Positions 1 to 6,668 of a DNA stretch of 43,159 bases are shown in pieces. Made by a program: the position numbers and the translations under genes. Under the pieces are notes generated by a model. It worked only from the letters and a program-made list of their open reading frames with translations, had not been told where the DNA came from and searched no databases. Origin of the DNA: an uncultured Clostridia bacterium (GTDB lineage Bacteria > Bacillota > Clostridia > Oscillospirales > CAG-272); contig CALYAD010000047.1 in NCBI GenBank assembly GCA_944393415.1, positions 1 to 43,159 of the forward strand, read 5' to 3'. Within the stretch, counting starts at the first letter, position 1, and each line of letters starts with the position of its first letter.

Positions 1-44
1 TCCTTCAGTCAGCTGCGCTGACAGCTTCCTCTAAGAGGAAGCCA
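1..44. repeat. Palindromic intergenic repeat (truncated by window edge)
   Basis: Two adjacent inverted repeats are visible: TCAGCTGCGCTGA near 10-22, and CTTCCTC-TAA-GAGGAAG at about 26-42. The overall layout resembles, from memory, a repeat widespread in gut Clostridia intergenic regions (a CAGTCAGC..GCTGACAG hairpin followed by a TCCCTC..GAGGGA hairpin). The left part is cut off by the window, so its full length is unknown. No gene is seen in 1-184 apart from this repeat and the hairpin at 112-144. Confidence 0.5.
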
Positions 45-111
45 AAACAACAAATTATGAGCTTTAATCAGCTATATGATTAATTTTATAAAAAAGCACT
101 AAGCAAAACAT

Positions 112-144
112 AAAAAAAGCTGTACCAAAGAAGTGACGGTACAG
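112..144 (-). terminator. Intrinsic terminator, minus strand
   Basis: CTGTACC (120-126) pairs with GGTACAG (138-144). Read on the minus strand the hairpin is followed by a run of seven T (complement of 112-118). It would stop minus-strand transcription leaving the kdgK side, or terminate an unseen minus-strand RNA. Confidence 0.6.
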
Positions 145-184
145 ACGCACATATAAAAACCTTAAACTTTTTTCGGATATCCCC

Positions 185-213
185 TTGCAATTCAGAAGAA
201 AATGTGATATAAT
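185..213 (+). promoter_or_regulatory. Strong sigma-A promoter of a putative small RNA
   Basis: TTGCAA (185-190), a 17-nt spacer and TATAAT (208-213). A TG one base upstream of the -10 makes it an extended -10 promoter. Predicted start is near 220. No ribosome site or convincing ORF follows; a terminator follows about 50 nt later. Confidence 0.75.
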
Positions 214-219
214 CTTCCT

Positions 220-311
220 AAGGGTGCCGGTTATCCGGTTGCGTAAGGTTGTGCTGTTTCCACTTCTTTATGCAGGACTGTCGTATTTGTACTACGGCGG
301 TCTGCCTTTTT
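220..311 (+). ncRNA. Putative small structured RNA, ~90 nt, family not recognised
   Basis: The segment lies between a near-consensus promoter (185-213) and a clear intrinsic terminator (272-311). It contains a 5' CCGG-ttat-CCGG mini-hairpin and a long 3' hairpin. The frame that overlaps it (from a TTG inside the -35 box) cannot be translated from this promoter. I checked for the SRP RNA core (GGAAGGAAGCA), and for 6S, tmRNA and T-box signatures, and did not find them. The call is a small RNA of unknown family; it could also be a short leader transcript. What is seen is the promoter, hairpin and T-run; the RNA function is inference. Confidence 0.5.
272..311 (+). terminator. Intrinsic terminator of the small RNA
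   Basis: GTCGTA (280-285) pairs with TACGGC (293-298). The stem is extended by GAC/GTC and GCA/TGC with one bulged G. A run of five T follows at 307-311. Confidence 0.75.
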
Positions 312-442
312 CTGTGTTTATTATAGCTTATTTCGACTTAATTATCAAGAGCTATTTGGAAATAATTTATGAATTTTTTAAGCACTTCGTGGCTTAAACA
401 GAAGACAAGTATCTTTTGCGGAGAAGTTTTTTAAAGGTAATA

Positions 443-480
443 AAATGGGGAAACTTTTTTTGGAAAAAGTTTCCCCATTT
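443..480. terminator. Bidirectional terminator, 17-bp perfect stem
   Basis: AAATGGGGAAACTTTTT (443-459) is perfectly complementary to 464-480 with a 4-nt loop. It lies 16 nt beyond the stop of the minus-strand kdgK and can end transcription from either side. Confidence 0.8.
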
Positions 481-496
481 AAGCTTTTTGTGAGAA

Positions 497-1516
497 TTAT
501 CTTTGGACGCGTCCGGAACCGCCGGTCTTGAGGAGATTGTTTACCTCGCTGAGCGATACAAGGTTGAAATCACCTTCTATGGAGTGCTTGAGAGCTGACG
601 CGGCTACGGCAAACTCTATAGCGTCCTGAGCGGATTTTCCGGTGGAAAGCGCGTATATCAGACCGCCGCCGAAGCTGTCTCCGCCGCCGATACGGTCTAC
701 AATGTGGAGATGGTATGTCTTGGAGAAATAGCACTCCTTACCGTCATAGAGCATCGCCGCCCAGTCATTATCAAACGCGGATATACTTGTGCGGAGAGTA
801 AATGCGACATATTTCATCCCGAAACGGTCAGCAAGCTGTTTTGCGCAGTCTCTGTAACCGTCGTAATTGAGCTTGCCTGTTTCGGTATCGGTCCCCTCGG
901 AGGTAATGCCGAATACCATCTCGGCATCCTCTTCATTCGCTATACAAACGTCTACGTACTTGCAAAGCTCGCTCATTACGGTGTTTGCTTTTTCTTTTGA
1001 CCAAAGGTTTTTACGGAAGTTAAGGTCGCAGGAAACGGTAATACCTTTTTCCTTAGCGGCCTTACAGGCGTCAAGCGTGATCTTTGCGGCGTTATCGCTG
1101 AGAGCGGGAGTAATGCCGGTCCAGTGGAACCAGTCTGCTCCCTCAAAAATTTTATTCCAATCGAAATCTGAGGGATCCGCGGCGGCGATGGAGGAATATT
1201 TACGGTCGTAAATTACCTTGGAGCCTCTCTGCGACGCGCCTTTTTCGGCAAAATATATTCCGAGTCTTTCGCCTCCGCGTACGATATTTGAGGTGTCCAC
1301 TCCTAACGCACGGATACCGTTGATTGCCGCCTGTCCGATATCGTTATCCGGTATTTTTGTCACAAAGGACGCCTCAAGCCCGTAGTTTACACAGGAAACC
1401 GCGACGTTGGCCTCGGCTCCGGAATATGTAGCTCCGAAGGAATGCGCCTGAATAAATCTGTTGTAGCCCTCGGGACTCAGGCGCAGCATCATTTCACCAA
1501 AACATACGATCTTCAT
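497..1516 (-). CDS. kdgK: 2-dehydro-3-deoxygluconate kinase, PfkB/ribokinase family
   Basis: Phosphorylates 2-keto-3-deoxygluconate to KDPG in uronate/pectin-sugar breakdown, acting in the cytosol. The 339-residue protein starts MKIVCFGEMMLRLSP and carries the N-terminal sugar-binding GATYSGAEANVAV segment. It also has the PfkB signature DRIGGGDSFGGG near residues 273-284, whose Asp (about 280) is the catalytic base. A longer open frame reaches 1585, but that would start at the -10 box. The ATG at 1516 has AAGGAG about 10 nt upstream, so I chose it. The gene stands alone, without an adjacent KDPG aldolase or uronate isomerase. The family is certain; the KDG specificity comes from overall resemblance to clostridial KdgK, and fructokinase or ribokinase is the main alternative. 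Confidence 0.85.
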   Translation of the reverse strand: MKIVCFGEMMLRLSPEGYNRFIQAHSFGATYSGAEANVAVSCVNYGLEASFVTKIPDNDIGQAAINGIRALGVDTSNIVRGGERLGIYFAEKGASQRGSKVIYDRKYSSIAAADPSDFDWNKIFEGADWFHWTGITPALSDNAAKITLDACKAAKEKGITVSCDLNFRKNLWSKEKANTVMSELCKYVDVCIANEEDAEMVFGITSEGTDTETGKLNYDGYRDCAKQLADRFGMKYVAFTLRTSISAFDNDWAAMLYDGKECYFSKTYHLHIVDRIGGGDSFGGGLIYALSTGKSAQDAIEFAVAASALKHSIEGDFNLVSLSEVNNLLKTGGSGRVQR

Positions 1517-1589
1517 TGTTTCAATACTCCTTGCTTTAAAATATATTTTTGTTTGATCGCCGCAAATGCCGCGTTTCAAAATCAATTAT

Positions 1590-1618
1590 ATTATAGCAAA
1601 CTTATTTGCGTTTGTCAA
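1590..1618 (-). promoter_or_regulatory. kdgK promoter
   Basis: On the minus strand TTGACA (1618-1613), a 17-nt spacer and TATAAT (1595-1590) form a perfect consensus promoter. The start would lie near 1583, giving a ~67-nt leader and excluding the longer kdgK frame. Confidence 0.85.
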
Positions 1619-1699
1619 CATTAAATACCTTTTTAGTTTCAGTAAAATGCTAAAGTGGAAACACTGTTTAACAAAAAAGTAAAAAATTTGGGAAAGGTG

Positions 1700-1727
1700 T
1701 TTACAAACATAATTTTTATGTTATAAT
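1700..1727 (+). promoter_or_regulatory. prfB promoter
   Basis: TTTACA (1700-1705), a 16-nt spacer and TATAAT (1722-1727), about 85 nt before the prfB start. Confidence 0.65.
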
Positions 1728-1815
1728 TATATATAACGGAATTTTAGATATATTATATCTTTATATAATAGACTGTGACCGTAATCAGGTATAGACATAA
1801 AAAGGAGATAAACTT

Positions 1816-2922
1816 TTGATCATTCAACTTGACGAAGCGAAAAGGACGCTGCTGCAGAAAAAAGAGGAGATAAACGAGCTTGCCTCGGCGCTTAAGCTTG
1901 ACGAACTGAGACAGGAGACGGCGGAGCTTGAAAAAAAGACGCTTGAAGCGGATTTCTGGAGCAGAGACGATTCCGGAAGTATACTTAAAAGAATCAAATA
2001 CTTAAAAGACAGGGTGTCGGCGTACGAAACGCTCGAGAGTAAGCTGGAGGATACTCTTGTGCTTACCGATATGGCTATTGAGGAAGAGGATGAGTCGGTA
2101 ACCGATGAGGTTCTTGAGGCGGTGAAGGAGATAGACGAGGAGGAAGAGAGGCAAAGAATAGAAATACTCCTGTCAGGTGAGTACGACGCAAACAACGCAA
2201 TTCTTACGTTCCATCCCGGGGCAGGCGGAACAGAGGCTCAGGACTGGGCGATGATGCTTTACAGAATGTACACAAGGTGGGGAGAAAAGCATAAGTACAA
2301 TGTAAAGCTCCTTGACTGGCTCGACGGAGAGGAGGCCGGAATAAAAAGCGCTACGATAAGAATCGAAGGCACTAACGCTTACGGCTATCTGAAAAGCGAA
2401 AACGGAGTCCATAGGCTTGTCCGGGTATCTCCGTTCGACGCTTCGGGAAGAAGACATACTTCTTTTGCTTCCGTTGAGGTTATGCCGGAGCTGGATGACG
2501 ATAATAAGATAGAGATCAGACCGGAGGATATAGAGATCACGGCTCATCGTTCAAGCGGAGCGGGCGGACAGCATATCAATAAAACAGATTCCGCTATTCG
2601 TATAACACATATTCCGACAGGTATTGTCGTCGGGTGTCAGACCGAAAGAAGCCAGCTGCAGAATAAGGAAACCGCGTTGAAGATGCTCAAGGCCAAGCTT
2701 CTTGAAATCAAGATACGTGAGAATCTTGAAAAAATAGAGGATATCAAGGGAACCAAATATAACATAGAATGGGGAAGTCAGATAAGGTCTTATGTTTTTA
2801 TGCCTTATACGCTTGTAAAGGATAACCGTACCGGATATGAGGACGGAAATATACAGGCTGTAATGGATGGAGAGCTTGACGGCTTTATCAACGCTTATCT
2901 TAAGCTCAACGCAAAAAGCTGA
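1816..2922 (+). CDS. prfB: Peptide chain release factor 2 (RF2), TTG start, no programmed frameshift
   Basis: Releases the finished peptide at UGA and UAA codons in the ribosomal A site. The 368-residue length is normal for RF2. The codon-recognition SPF tripeptide is present in RVSPFDASGRRHTS, and the catalytic GGQ lies at residues 250-252 in SSGAGGQHINKTDSA. The start is TTG at 1816, chosen because AGGAGA lies 7 nt upstream and the coiled N-terminus begins there. Many bacteria encode RF2 with an in-frame UGA at about codon 25 and a +1 frameshift that autoregulates synthesis. Here the corresponding stretch (GCGCTTAAGCTTGACGAA) reads straight through with no stop. The gene is single, flanked by the divergent kdgK and a convergent small membrane protein. 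Confidence 0.95.
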   Translation: MIIQLDEAKRTLLQKKEEINELASALKLDELRQETAELEKKTLEADFWSRDDSGSILKRIKYLKDRVSAYETLESKLEDTLVLTDMAIEEEDESVTDEVLEAVKEIDEEEERQRIEILLSGEYDANNAILTFHPGAGGTEAQDWAMMLYRMYTRWGEKHKYNVKLLDWLDGEEAGIKSATIRIEGTNAYGYLKSENGVHRLVRVSPFDASGRRHTSFASVEVMPELDDDNKIEIRPEDIEITAHRSSGAGGQHINKTDSAIRITHIPTGIVVGCQTERSQLQNKETALKMLKAKLLEIKIRENLEKIEDIKGTKYNIEWGSQIRSYVFMPYTLVKDNRTGYEDGNIQAVMDGELDGFINAYLKLNAKS

Positions 2923-2955
2923 TAAAGCACCGACAGAGTCCGAAAAATCCGCCGG

Positions 2956-3189
2956 TCAGATATTATTTGACAGCCTTTGCTCGATGATTTTTAATCCGTG
3001 AGAAATTTCTTCATTGGAAGCGGAGATATGCATAATGATATCATAGCTTATTCCGAGCGCTAAAATCAGAAATAATATTCCGAGAAGAAGTATAAATACG
3101 GTTTTGAAGGGATATTTTCTTTTACGGTAATCCGGCCATTCGAGTGTGATCAGCGGATACGGTTCAATTAGTTTCATAGCTTCCGGCAT
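2956..3189 (-). CDS. Small single-pass membrane protein, unknown function
   Basis: About 77 residues. There is a polar, proline-containing N-terminus (EPYPLITLEWPDYRKRKYPF), then one strongly hydrophobic segment (TVFILLLGILFLILALGISY, about residues 31-50). A short charged tail ends in EQRLSNNI. I do not recognise a family. The start could be the ATG at 3189, the GTG before it, or the ATG at the sixth codon; none has a strong ribosome site. It is convergent with prfB and divergent from the NUDIX gene. The evidence for a real gene is the coherent TM topology and the lack of any other feature here, so confidence is moderate. Confidence 0.45.
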   Translation of the reverse strand: MPEAMKLIEPYPLITLEWPDYRKRKYPFKTVFILLLGILFLILALGISYDIIMHISASNEEISHGLKIIEQRLSNNI

Positions 3190-3375
3190 CACTTTCTTCG
3201 CTTTATTGATATTATTATATGATAATATAATACGGGGTATTCCTGAGTGTTTTACACAGTACCGCGCCTTACTCCTCTATTTTGTATATAGAATTGTGAT
3301 GGAAAAATTCATATATGAGTGCTATAATGTGTATGTTGAAAAGTTAACAAATTCACGTTTAACGGAGGGTGGGAT

Positions 3376-3825
3376 ATGGATAGAACCGAAACGGTTGAGT
3401 TCATGAATATGTGTATGATATGTAACGGTGATAAGGTTTTGGTTCAAGATCGGAAAAAACAGAGTTGGTCAGGTATTGCTTTTCCGGGTGGACATGTTGA
3501 AGCGGGAGAATCCTTTACAGAAGCTGTTATCAGAGAAGTTTATGAAGAAACGGGACTGACTATTTCTGATCCACATTTATGTGGCATAGAAGATTGGTAT
3601 GAAGATAATGTTCATTATGTAATTTTGTTATACAGGACAGAGCGGTTTGAAGGAACGCTCCATTCTTCAGATGAAGGCGAAGTATGGTGGGAGAATATAG
3701 GGACTCTCTCTGAGCTGAACCTTGCGGCCGGTATGGAAAATAAGCTTTGTGTGTTCAAGCAAGACTACATAAGCGAGCTCTTCTATCGTAAAGATGGGGA
3801 TGAATGGGTTTATGAGTTGAAATAA
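3376..3825 (+). CDS. NUDIX hydrolase (8-oxo-dGTP diphosphatase-like)
   Basis: Hydrolyses a nucleoside-diphosphate-linked substrate. The 149-residue protein has a complete Nudix box at residues 39-61 (G-x5-E-x7-REVYEETGL), whose glutamates bind the catalytic Mg2+. The N-terminus (ETVEFMNMCMICNGDKVLVQDR) and the short C-terminal tail fit small MutT/YtkD-type enzymes that clean oxidised dNTPs. The exact substrate cannot be read from the sequence. The ATG is preceded by GGAGGGT at good spacing. A possible -10 TATAAT sits at 3323-3328, with a weak -35 at 3300-3305. It is monocistronic. Confidence 0.85.
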   Translation: MDRTETVEFMNMCMICNGDKVLVQDRKKQSWSGIAFPGGHVEAGESFTEAVIREVYEETGLTISDPHLCGIEDWYEDNVHYVILLYRTERFEGTLHSSDEGEVWWENIGTLSELNLAAGMENKLCVFKQDYISELFYRKDGDEWVYELK

Positions 3826-3935
3826 CCGCTAAGGGATTGAGACATTCCAACAAAAATTAATCGCTATAACCGCCACTGGGAAAAATTGGTGATTTTTACG
3901 GAAGGGTACCATTTTTCCGGCTGAAAAGACGAATT

Positions 3936-3941
3936 TATAAT
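3936..3941 (+). promoter_or_regulatory. -10 box of a probably leaderless transcript
   Basis: TATAAT ends 8 nt before the ATG of the RluA gene, so transcription would start at about 3948-3950, on the start codon itself. The -35 is weak (TTTTCC near 3913-3918). No ribosome site precedes the ATG. Confidence 0.45.
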
Positions 3942-3949
3942 CTAAAAAA

Positions 3950-4957
3950 ATGGTTTTTAAAGTTGATTTTAACAGCGACGGCAGGCTTCTTCGGGATTAT
4001 CTGAGGACGACGTGCCGGATATCACGCGGCATGCTGATAAAGCTGAAGAAGACCGAAGGCGGGATAAAGCTTAACGGAGCGCCCGTTACGGTCAGAGCAC
4101 TTTTGAAAACGGGGGATATTATAGAGCTTTCGGACGCGGACAGTCCGAAGGATGAAAATCCGTACGTCATTGCCGGCGGTATATTGCCGGAGATAATTTA
4201 TCAGGATGAGGCGTTAATGGTTTTCAATAAACCCTCCGGAATGCCGACCCATACATCAAGAGGGCATACGGAAAGCTGCCTTGCCAACAGTGTCTGCGCG
4301 TATTTCAGGGATAAGGGACAGCCGTTTGTGTTCAGACCGGTAAACAGGCTTGACAAGGATACGAGCGGCGCTGTTATGATCGCCAAAAACAAATATTATT
4401 CCGCAATACTTTCAAGGTCCATGTGGAACGGAGAGATAAAAAAGGTTTATCTGGCGGTAACCGAAGGCGAGGCGCCAAAGGAAGGGAAGATCGAGGGGTA
4501 CATAAAAAGAGAGGATAAAAGCATAATAAAGCGTAAGCTGTGCTTGGAGAGAGAGCCGGACTCGGCAGGCTCTTTAACATATTTTAGGACTATAGGTACC
4601 GGCGGCGGTAAGAGTCTGGTTATGGTCTTTCCGATAACCGGAAGAACACATCAGATACGTCTGCATTTGGCGTATATAGGACTCCCCATATGCGGGGACA
4701 CTCTCTACGGAAGCTCGTCTGAATGTATAGAACGTCAGGCTCTTCATGCCGTTTCGCTGACATTTCCTTCTCCCATTGACGGACGGAGTGTCAAGGTTAT
4801 GGCTGAGCCTCCAAATGACATAAAAAAACTGATAGAGAAATACTCTTTAGCAGATATACCCCGGGATTGCGAATGGGCGAGCTATTTTATGAATAATTTT
4901 TCTTCAGAAACCCTATTTGAAAAAAGTGTCTCTGAAGCATCCCAAAACTTTTCTTAA
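3950..4957 (+). CDS. RluA-family 23S rRNA pseudouridine synthase (RluC/RluD type)
   Basis: Isomerises specific uridines in RNA, probably large-subunit rRNA, to pseudouridine. The 335-residue protein has an N-terminal S4 RNA-binding domain (about residues 10-65) followed by the RluA catalytic domain. Motif II is RPVNRLDKDTSGAVMIA, with the catalytic Asp at residue 135. The later RTHQIRLHLAYIGLPICGDTLYG block (about residues 225-250) is also typical. The usual H in HRLD is N here. The ATG has no Shine-Dalgarno sequence; the S4 domain begins immediately, so no later start is plausible. A second, diverged paralogue lies at 41966-42931. The target uridine cannot be assigned. Confidence 0.9.
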   Translation: MVFKVDFNSDGRLLRDYLRTTCRISRGMLIKLKKTEGGIKLNGAPVTVRALLKTGDIIELSDADSPKDENPYVIAGGILPEIIYQDEALMVFNKPSGMPTHTSRGHTESCLANSVCAYFRDKGQPFVFRPVNRLDKDTSGAVMIAKNKYYSAILSRSMWNGEIKKVYLAVTEGEAPKEGKIEGYIKREDKSIIKRKLCLEREPDSAGSLTYFRTIGTGGGKSLVMVFPITGRTHQIRLHLAYIGLPICGDTLYGSSSECIERQALHAVSLTFPSPIDGRSVKVMAEPPNDIKKLIEKYSLADIPRDCEWASYFMNNFSSETLFEKSVSEASQNFS

Positions 4958-5011
4958 AGGGATATGTTTCAAAATTTGAGTAAGCGTTTCATGCCGTCTC
5001 AGTCTCTTGTT

Positions 5012-5041
5012 TTGACCATGACTTAACTTTCACGCTATCCT
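5012..5041 (+). promoter_or_regulatory. Possible promoter of the DUF3810 gene
   Basis: TTGACC (5012-5017), an 18-nt spacer and TATCCT (5036-5041), 98 nt before the start. This is a sub-consensus match in an otherwise empty 180-bp gap. Confidence 0.35.
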
Positions 5042-5138
5042 CCTTATGAAATCTGACTTTACGCCTTTTTCGGAGAAGCTTTAGGAAGATTTCTGCCGCA
5101 CAAAACGCTGATTTGGTGTACGAAAGGAATTCATATAA

Positions 5139-6230
5139 ATGAGAAAAATCAGGCGTTATATACCGCTTCCCGCTATGATTCTTATATTTACGGCTGTTAT
5201 TTGCGCGATAATAAATGTTATAGCGGTATGTAATAGGGGATTTGCGGATTTTTTTAATCTGAATATCTCCCCGTTTTTCAGAATGATACTCGCAAAGATC
5301 ACGGGGGTTCTGCCCTTTTCGCTTGCGGAGATAATAATAATTCTTTCTCCGGTCCTGATGATACTTCTGATTATACAAGCGGTCCGGCTTATTAAGAAGG
5401 ATGGAGTAAAGCGCGTCAGGTTTCTTTTTTCAATACTTGCGGTGATTGCCTATATTTATTCAAGCTTTGTTCTTACCTTTGCCACGGCGTATCGGGGAAC
5501 TTCGCTTGAAGATAAGCTTAGCATTAGCCGCAAAGAGGTGAGCGCCGCGGAGCTGCAGGCAGCCGCCCGGATCGTTTTAGATGAACTTAATCTGCTAAGT
5601 GAAAATATAACTTACGACGGCGAGGGCTTTTCGGTAATGCCGTACGGATTTTCGGAATTAAACTCGAAAATGAATGCGGCATACGCGGGGCTTTGTGAAA
5701 AATACTCTTTTATATCAGAGCTGAATAGTCGTGTTAAAAGCGTTATGCTGAGCGAGCCTATGACATATACGCATATATCCGGGGTGTATACTTTTTTTAC
5801 GGGTGAAGCAAATGTGAATGTCAATTATCCCGACTATATAACACCTTATACGATGGCGCACGAGATGGCGCATCAGCGCGGGATTGCAAGAGAGGACGAA
5901 GCAAATTTCGTGGCGTTTCTCGTATGTCTGGAAAGCGACGATACGTATATTAGGTATAGCGCGTATCTGAATATGTACGAGTATCTTGCTAATGCGCTTT
6001 TCAGGGCGGATAAGGACGCGTATAAAGAGCTGTATTCCGATCTGCCGGTAAGCGTTATAGAAGAGCTGATAGCCTACAGTGAATTTTATGATAAATACCG
6101 GGACAGTGTTGTCTCTGATATTTCCGACTCGGTTAATAACTCCTATTTGGTTTCCCAGGGTCAAACGAGCGGAACTGCGAGCTACGGGCTTGTTACGGAG
6201 CTTGCGGTCGCGTATCTGCTTGGACAATAA
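5139..6230 (+). CDS. DUF3810-family membrane protein with zincin-like HExxH motif
   Basis: A 363-residue integral membrane protein. There are three hydrophobic segments in the first ~120 residues (about 10-32, 55-82 and 92-115), then a soluble domain. The soluble part contains HEMAHQRGIAREDEANF: HExxH at residues 241-245, with a further Glu in EDEANF as a likely third zinc ligand. That arrangement is typical of membrane-bound zinc peptidases and of DUF3810. The substrate is unknown for the family. The ATG has AAAGGAA upstream. The C-terminal TASYGLVTELAVAYLLGQ is also family-like. The gene stands alone, followed by the promoter of the next unit. Confidence 0.8.
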   Translation: MRKIRRYIPLPAMILIFTAVICAIINVIAVCNRGFADFFNLNISPFFRMILAKITGVLPFSLAEIIIILSPVLMILLIIQAVRLIKKDGVKRVRFLFSILAVIAYIYSSFVLTFATAYRGTSLEDKLSISRKEVSAAELQAAARIVLDELNLLSENITYDGEGFSVMPYGFSELNSKMNAAYAGLCEKYSFISELNSRVKSVMLSEPMTYTHISGVYTFFTGEANVNVNYPDYITPYTMAHEMAHQRGIAREDEANFVAFLVCLESDDTYIRYSAYLNMYEYLANALFRADKDAYKELYSDLPVSVIEELIAYSEFYDKYRDSVVSDISDSVNNSYLVSQGQTSGTASYGLVTELAVAYLLGQ

Positions 6231-6321
6231 CAATACGGAAGTTATTTATGAATAGTCTGAAAGCTTCGCGCGGGCAAAATTTGTTTTTCGGAATAAAAAT
6301 CCGCGAAAATAAAAATAACAG

Positions 6322-6350
6322 TTGACAAGTTACGGAAGATATGCTATAAT
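6322..6350 (+). promoter_or_regulatory. Consensus promoter of the leader/ABC-ATPase unit
   Basis: TTGACA (6322-6327), 17-nt spacer, TATAAT (6345-6350): a perfect sigma-A promoter. It drives the leader ORF at 6396 and, if the hairpins are read through, the ATPase at 6669. Confidence 0.85.
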
Positions 6351-6395
6351 GATACCGTAATCAAATTACAAATTCAGGCCAAAGGAGGCAATGAT

Positions 6396-6452
6396 ATGAT
6401 GAAGGTTTATATTTATCGGATGTCATATTCGTCGCCTTCGGAATGCGTATAA
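6396..6452 (+). CDS. 18-residue leader peptide (candidate attenuator ORF)
   Basis: The peptide is MMKVYIYRMSYSSPSECV followed by TAA. A near-perfect ribosome site (AAAGGAGG, 6381-6388) lies 7 nt before the ATG, in a transcript with a consensus promoter. It is followed within 25 nt by a terminator hairpin. Bases 6417-6423 inside the ORF (CGGATGT) are complementary to 6478-6484, the 5' arm of that terminator, so ribosome position could decide whether the terminator forms. The peptide is not enriched for one amino acid, so a classical biosynthetic attenuator is unlikely. Stalling by a drug or other translation stress is an inference. A competing ATG at 6391 opens only a two-codon frame. Confidence 0.6.
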   Translation: MMKVYIYRMSYSSPSECV

Positions 6453-6475
6453 CCAAGGCTGTAATTTTATTTTTT

Positions 6476-6503
6476 GCACATCCGATTTCGGGTGTGCTTT
6501 TTT
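6476..6503 (+). terminator. Attenuator terminator 1
   Basis: GCACATCCG (6476-6484) pairs with CGGGTGTGC (6489-6497) across a 4-nt loop, followed by six T (6498-6503). The 5' arm can alternatively pair with 6417-6423 in the leader ORF. Confidence 0.75.
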
Positions 6504-6515
6504 ATGCTTACAAAT

Positions 6516-6544
6516 AAAGCGCCCGAAGGGGTGCTTTAGTTTTT
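6516..6544 (+). terminator. Attenuator terminator 2
   Basis: AAAGCGCCC (6516-6524) pairs with GGGTGCTTT (6529-6537) around GAAG, followed by AG and five T. CCGAAGG (6523-6529) is also complementary to CCTTCGG (6435-6441) in the leader ORF. Confidence 0.6.
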
Positions 6545-6668
6545 CGTGGAAACTCCTCAAAATATAGGCTGTAAGGAAAATCATTGTGACTTCGGTGCGA
6601 GAAAGGAAGGTTAAAAATCACAATTTTTGTTCGCAATAGCCCAAAGCGCTGGAATGGAGGAGATAATT

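Noticed and set aside
220..311. Identification of the small RNA as SRP 4.5S or 6S RNA
   Set aside because: The invariant SRP core GGAAGGAAGCA is absent on both strands, and the length and layout do not fit 6S RNA.
185..397. 70-codon open frame starting at a TTG
   Set aside because: The TTG is inside the -35 box of a strong promoter, so it would not be on the transcript. The frame runs through a clear terminator hairpin, and no ribosome site is present.
1517..1585. N-terminal extension of the kdgK product
   Set aside because: The extra codons start in the -10 region of the kdgK promoter and lack homology to the PfkB start; ATG 1516 has a ribosome site.
3146..3406. Plus-strand 86-codon frame over the small membrane protein gene
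   Set aside because: No ribosome site, it overlaps the minus-strand gene and the NUDIX start, and its composition looks like a shadow frame.
6391..6399. Two-codon ORF (ATG ATA TGA) at the leader ribosome site
   Set aside because: It is too close to the Shine-Dalgarno sequence (2 nt). The overlapping 18-codon frame at 6396 has optimal spacing and carries the complementarity to the terminator.
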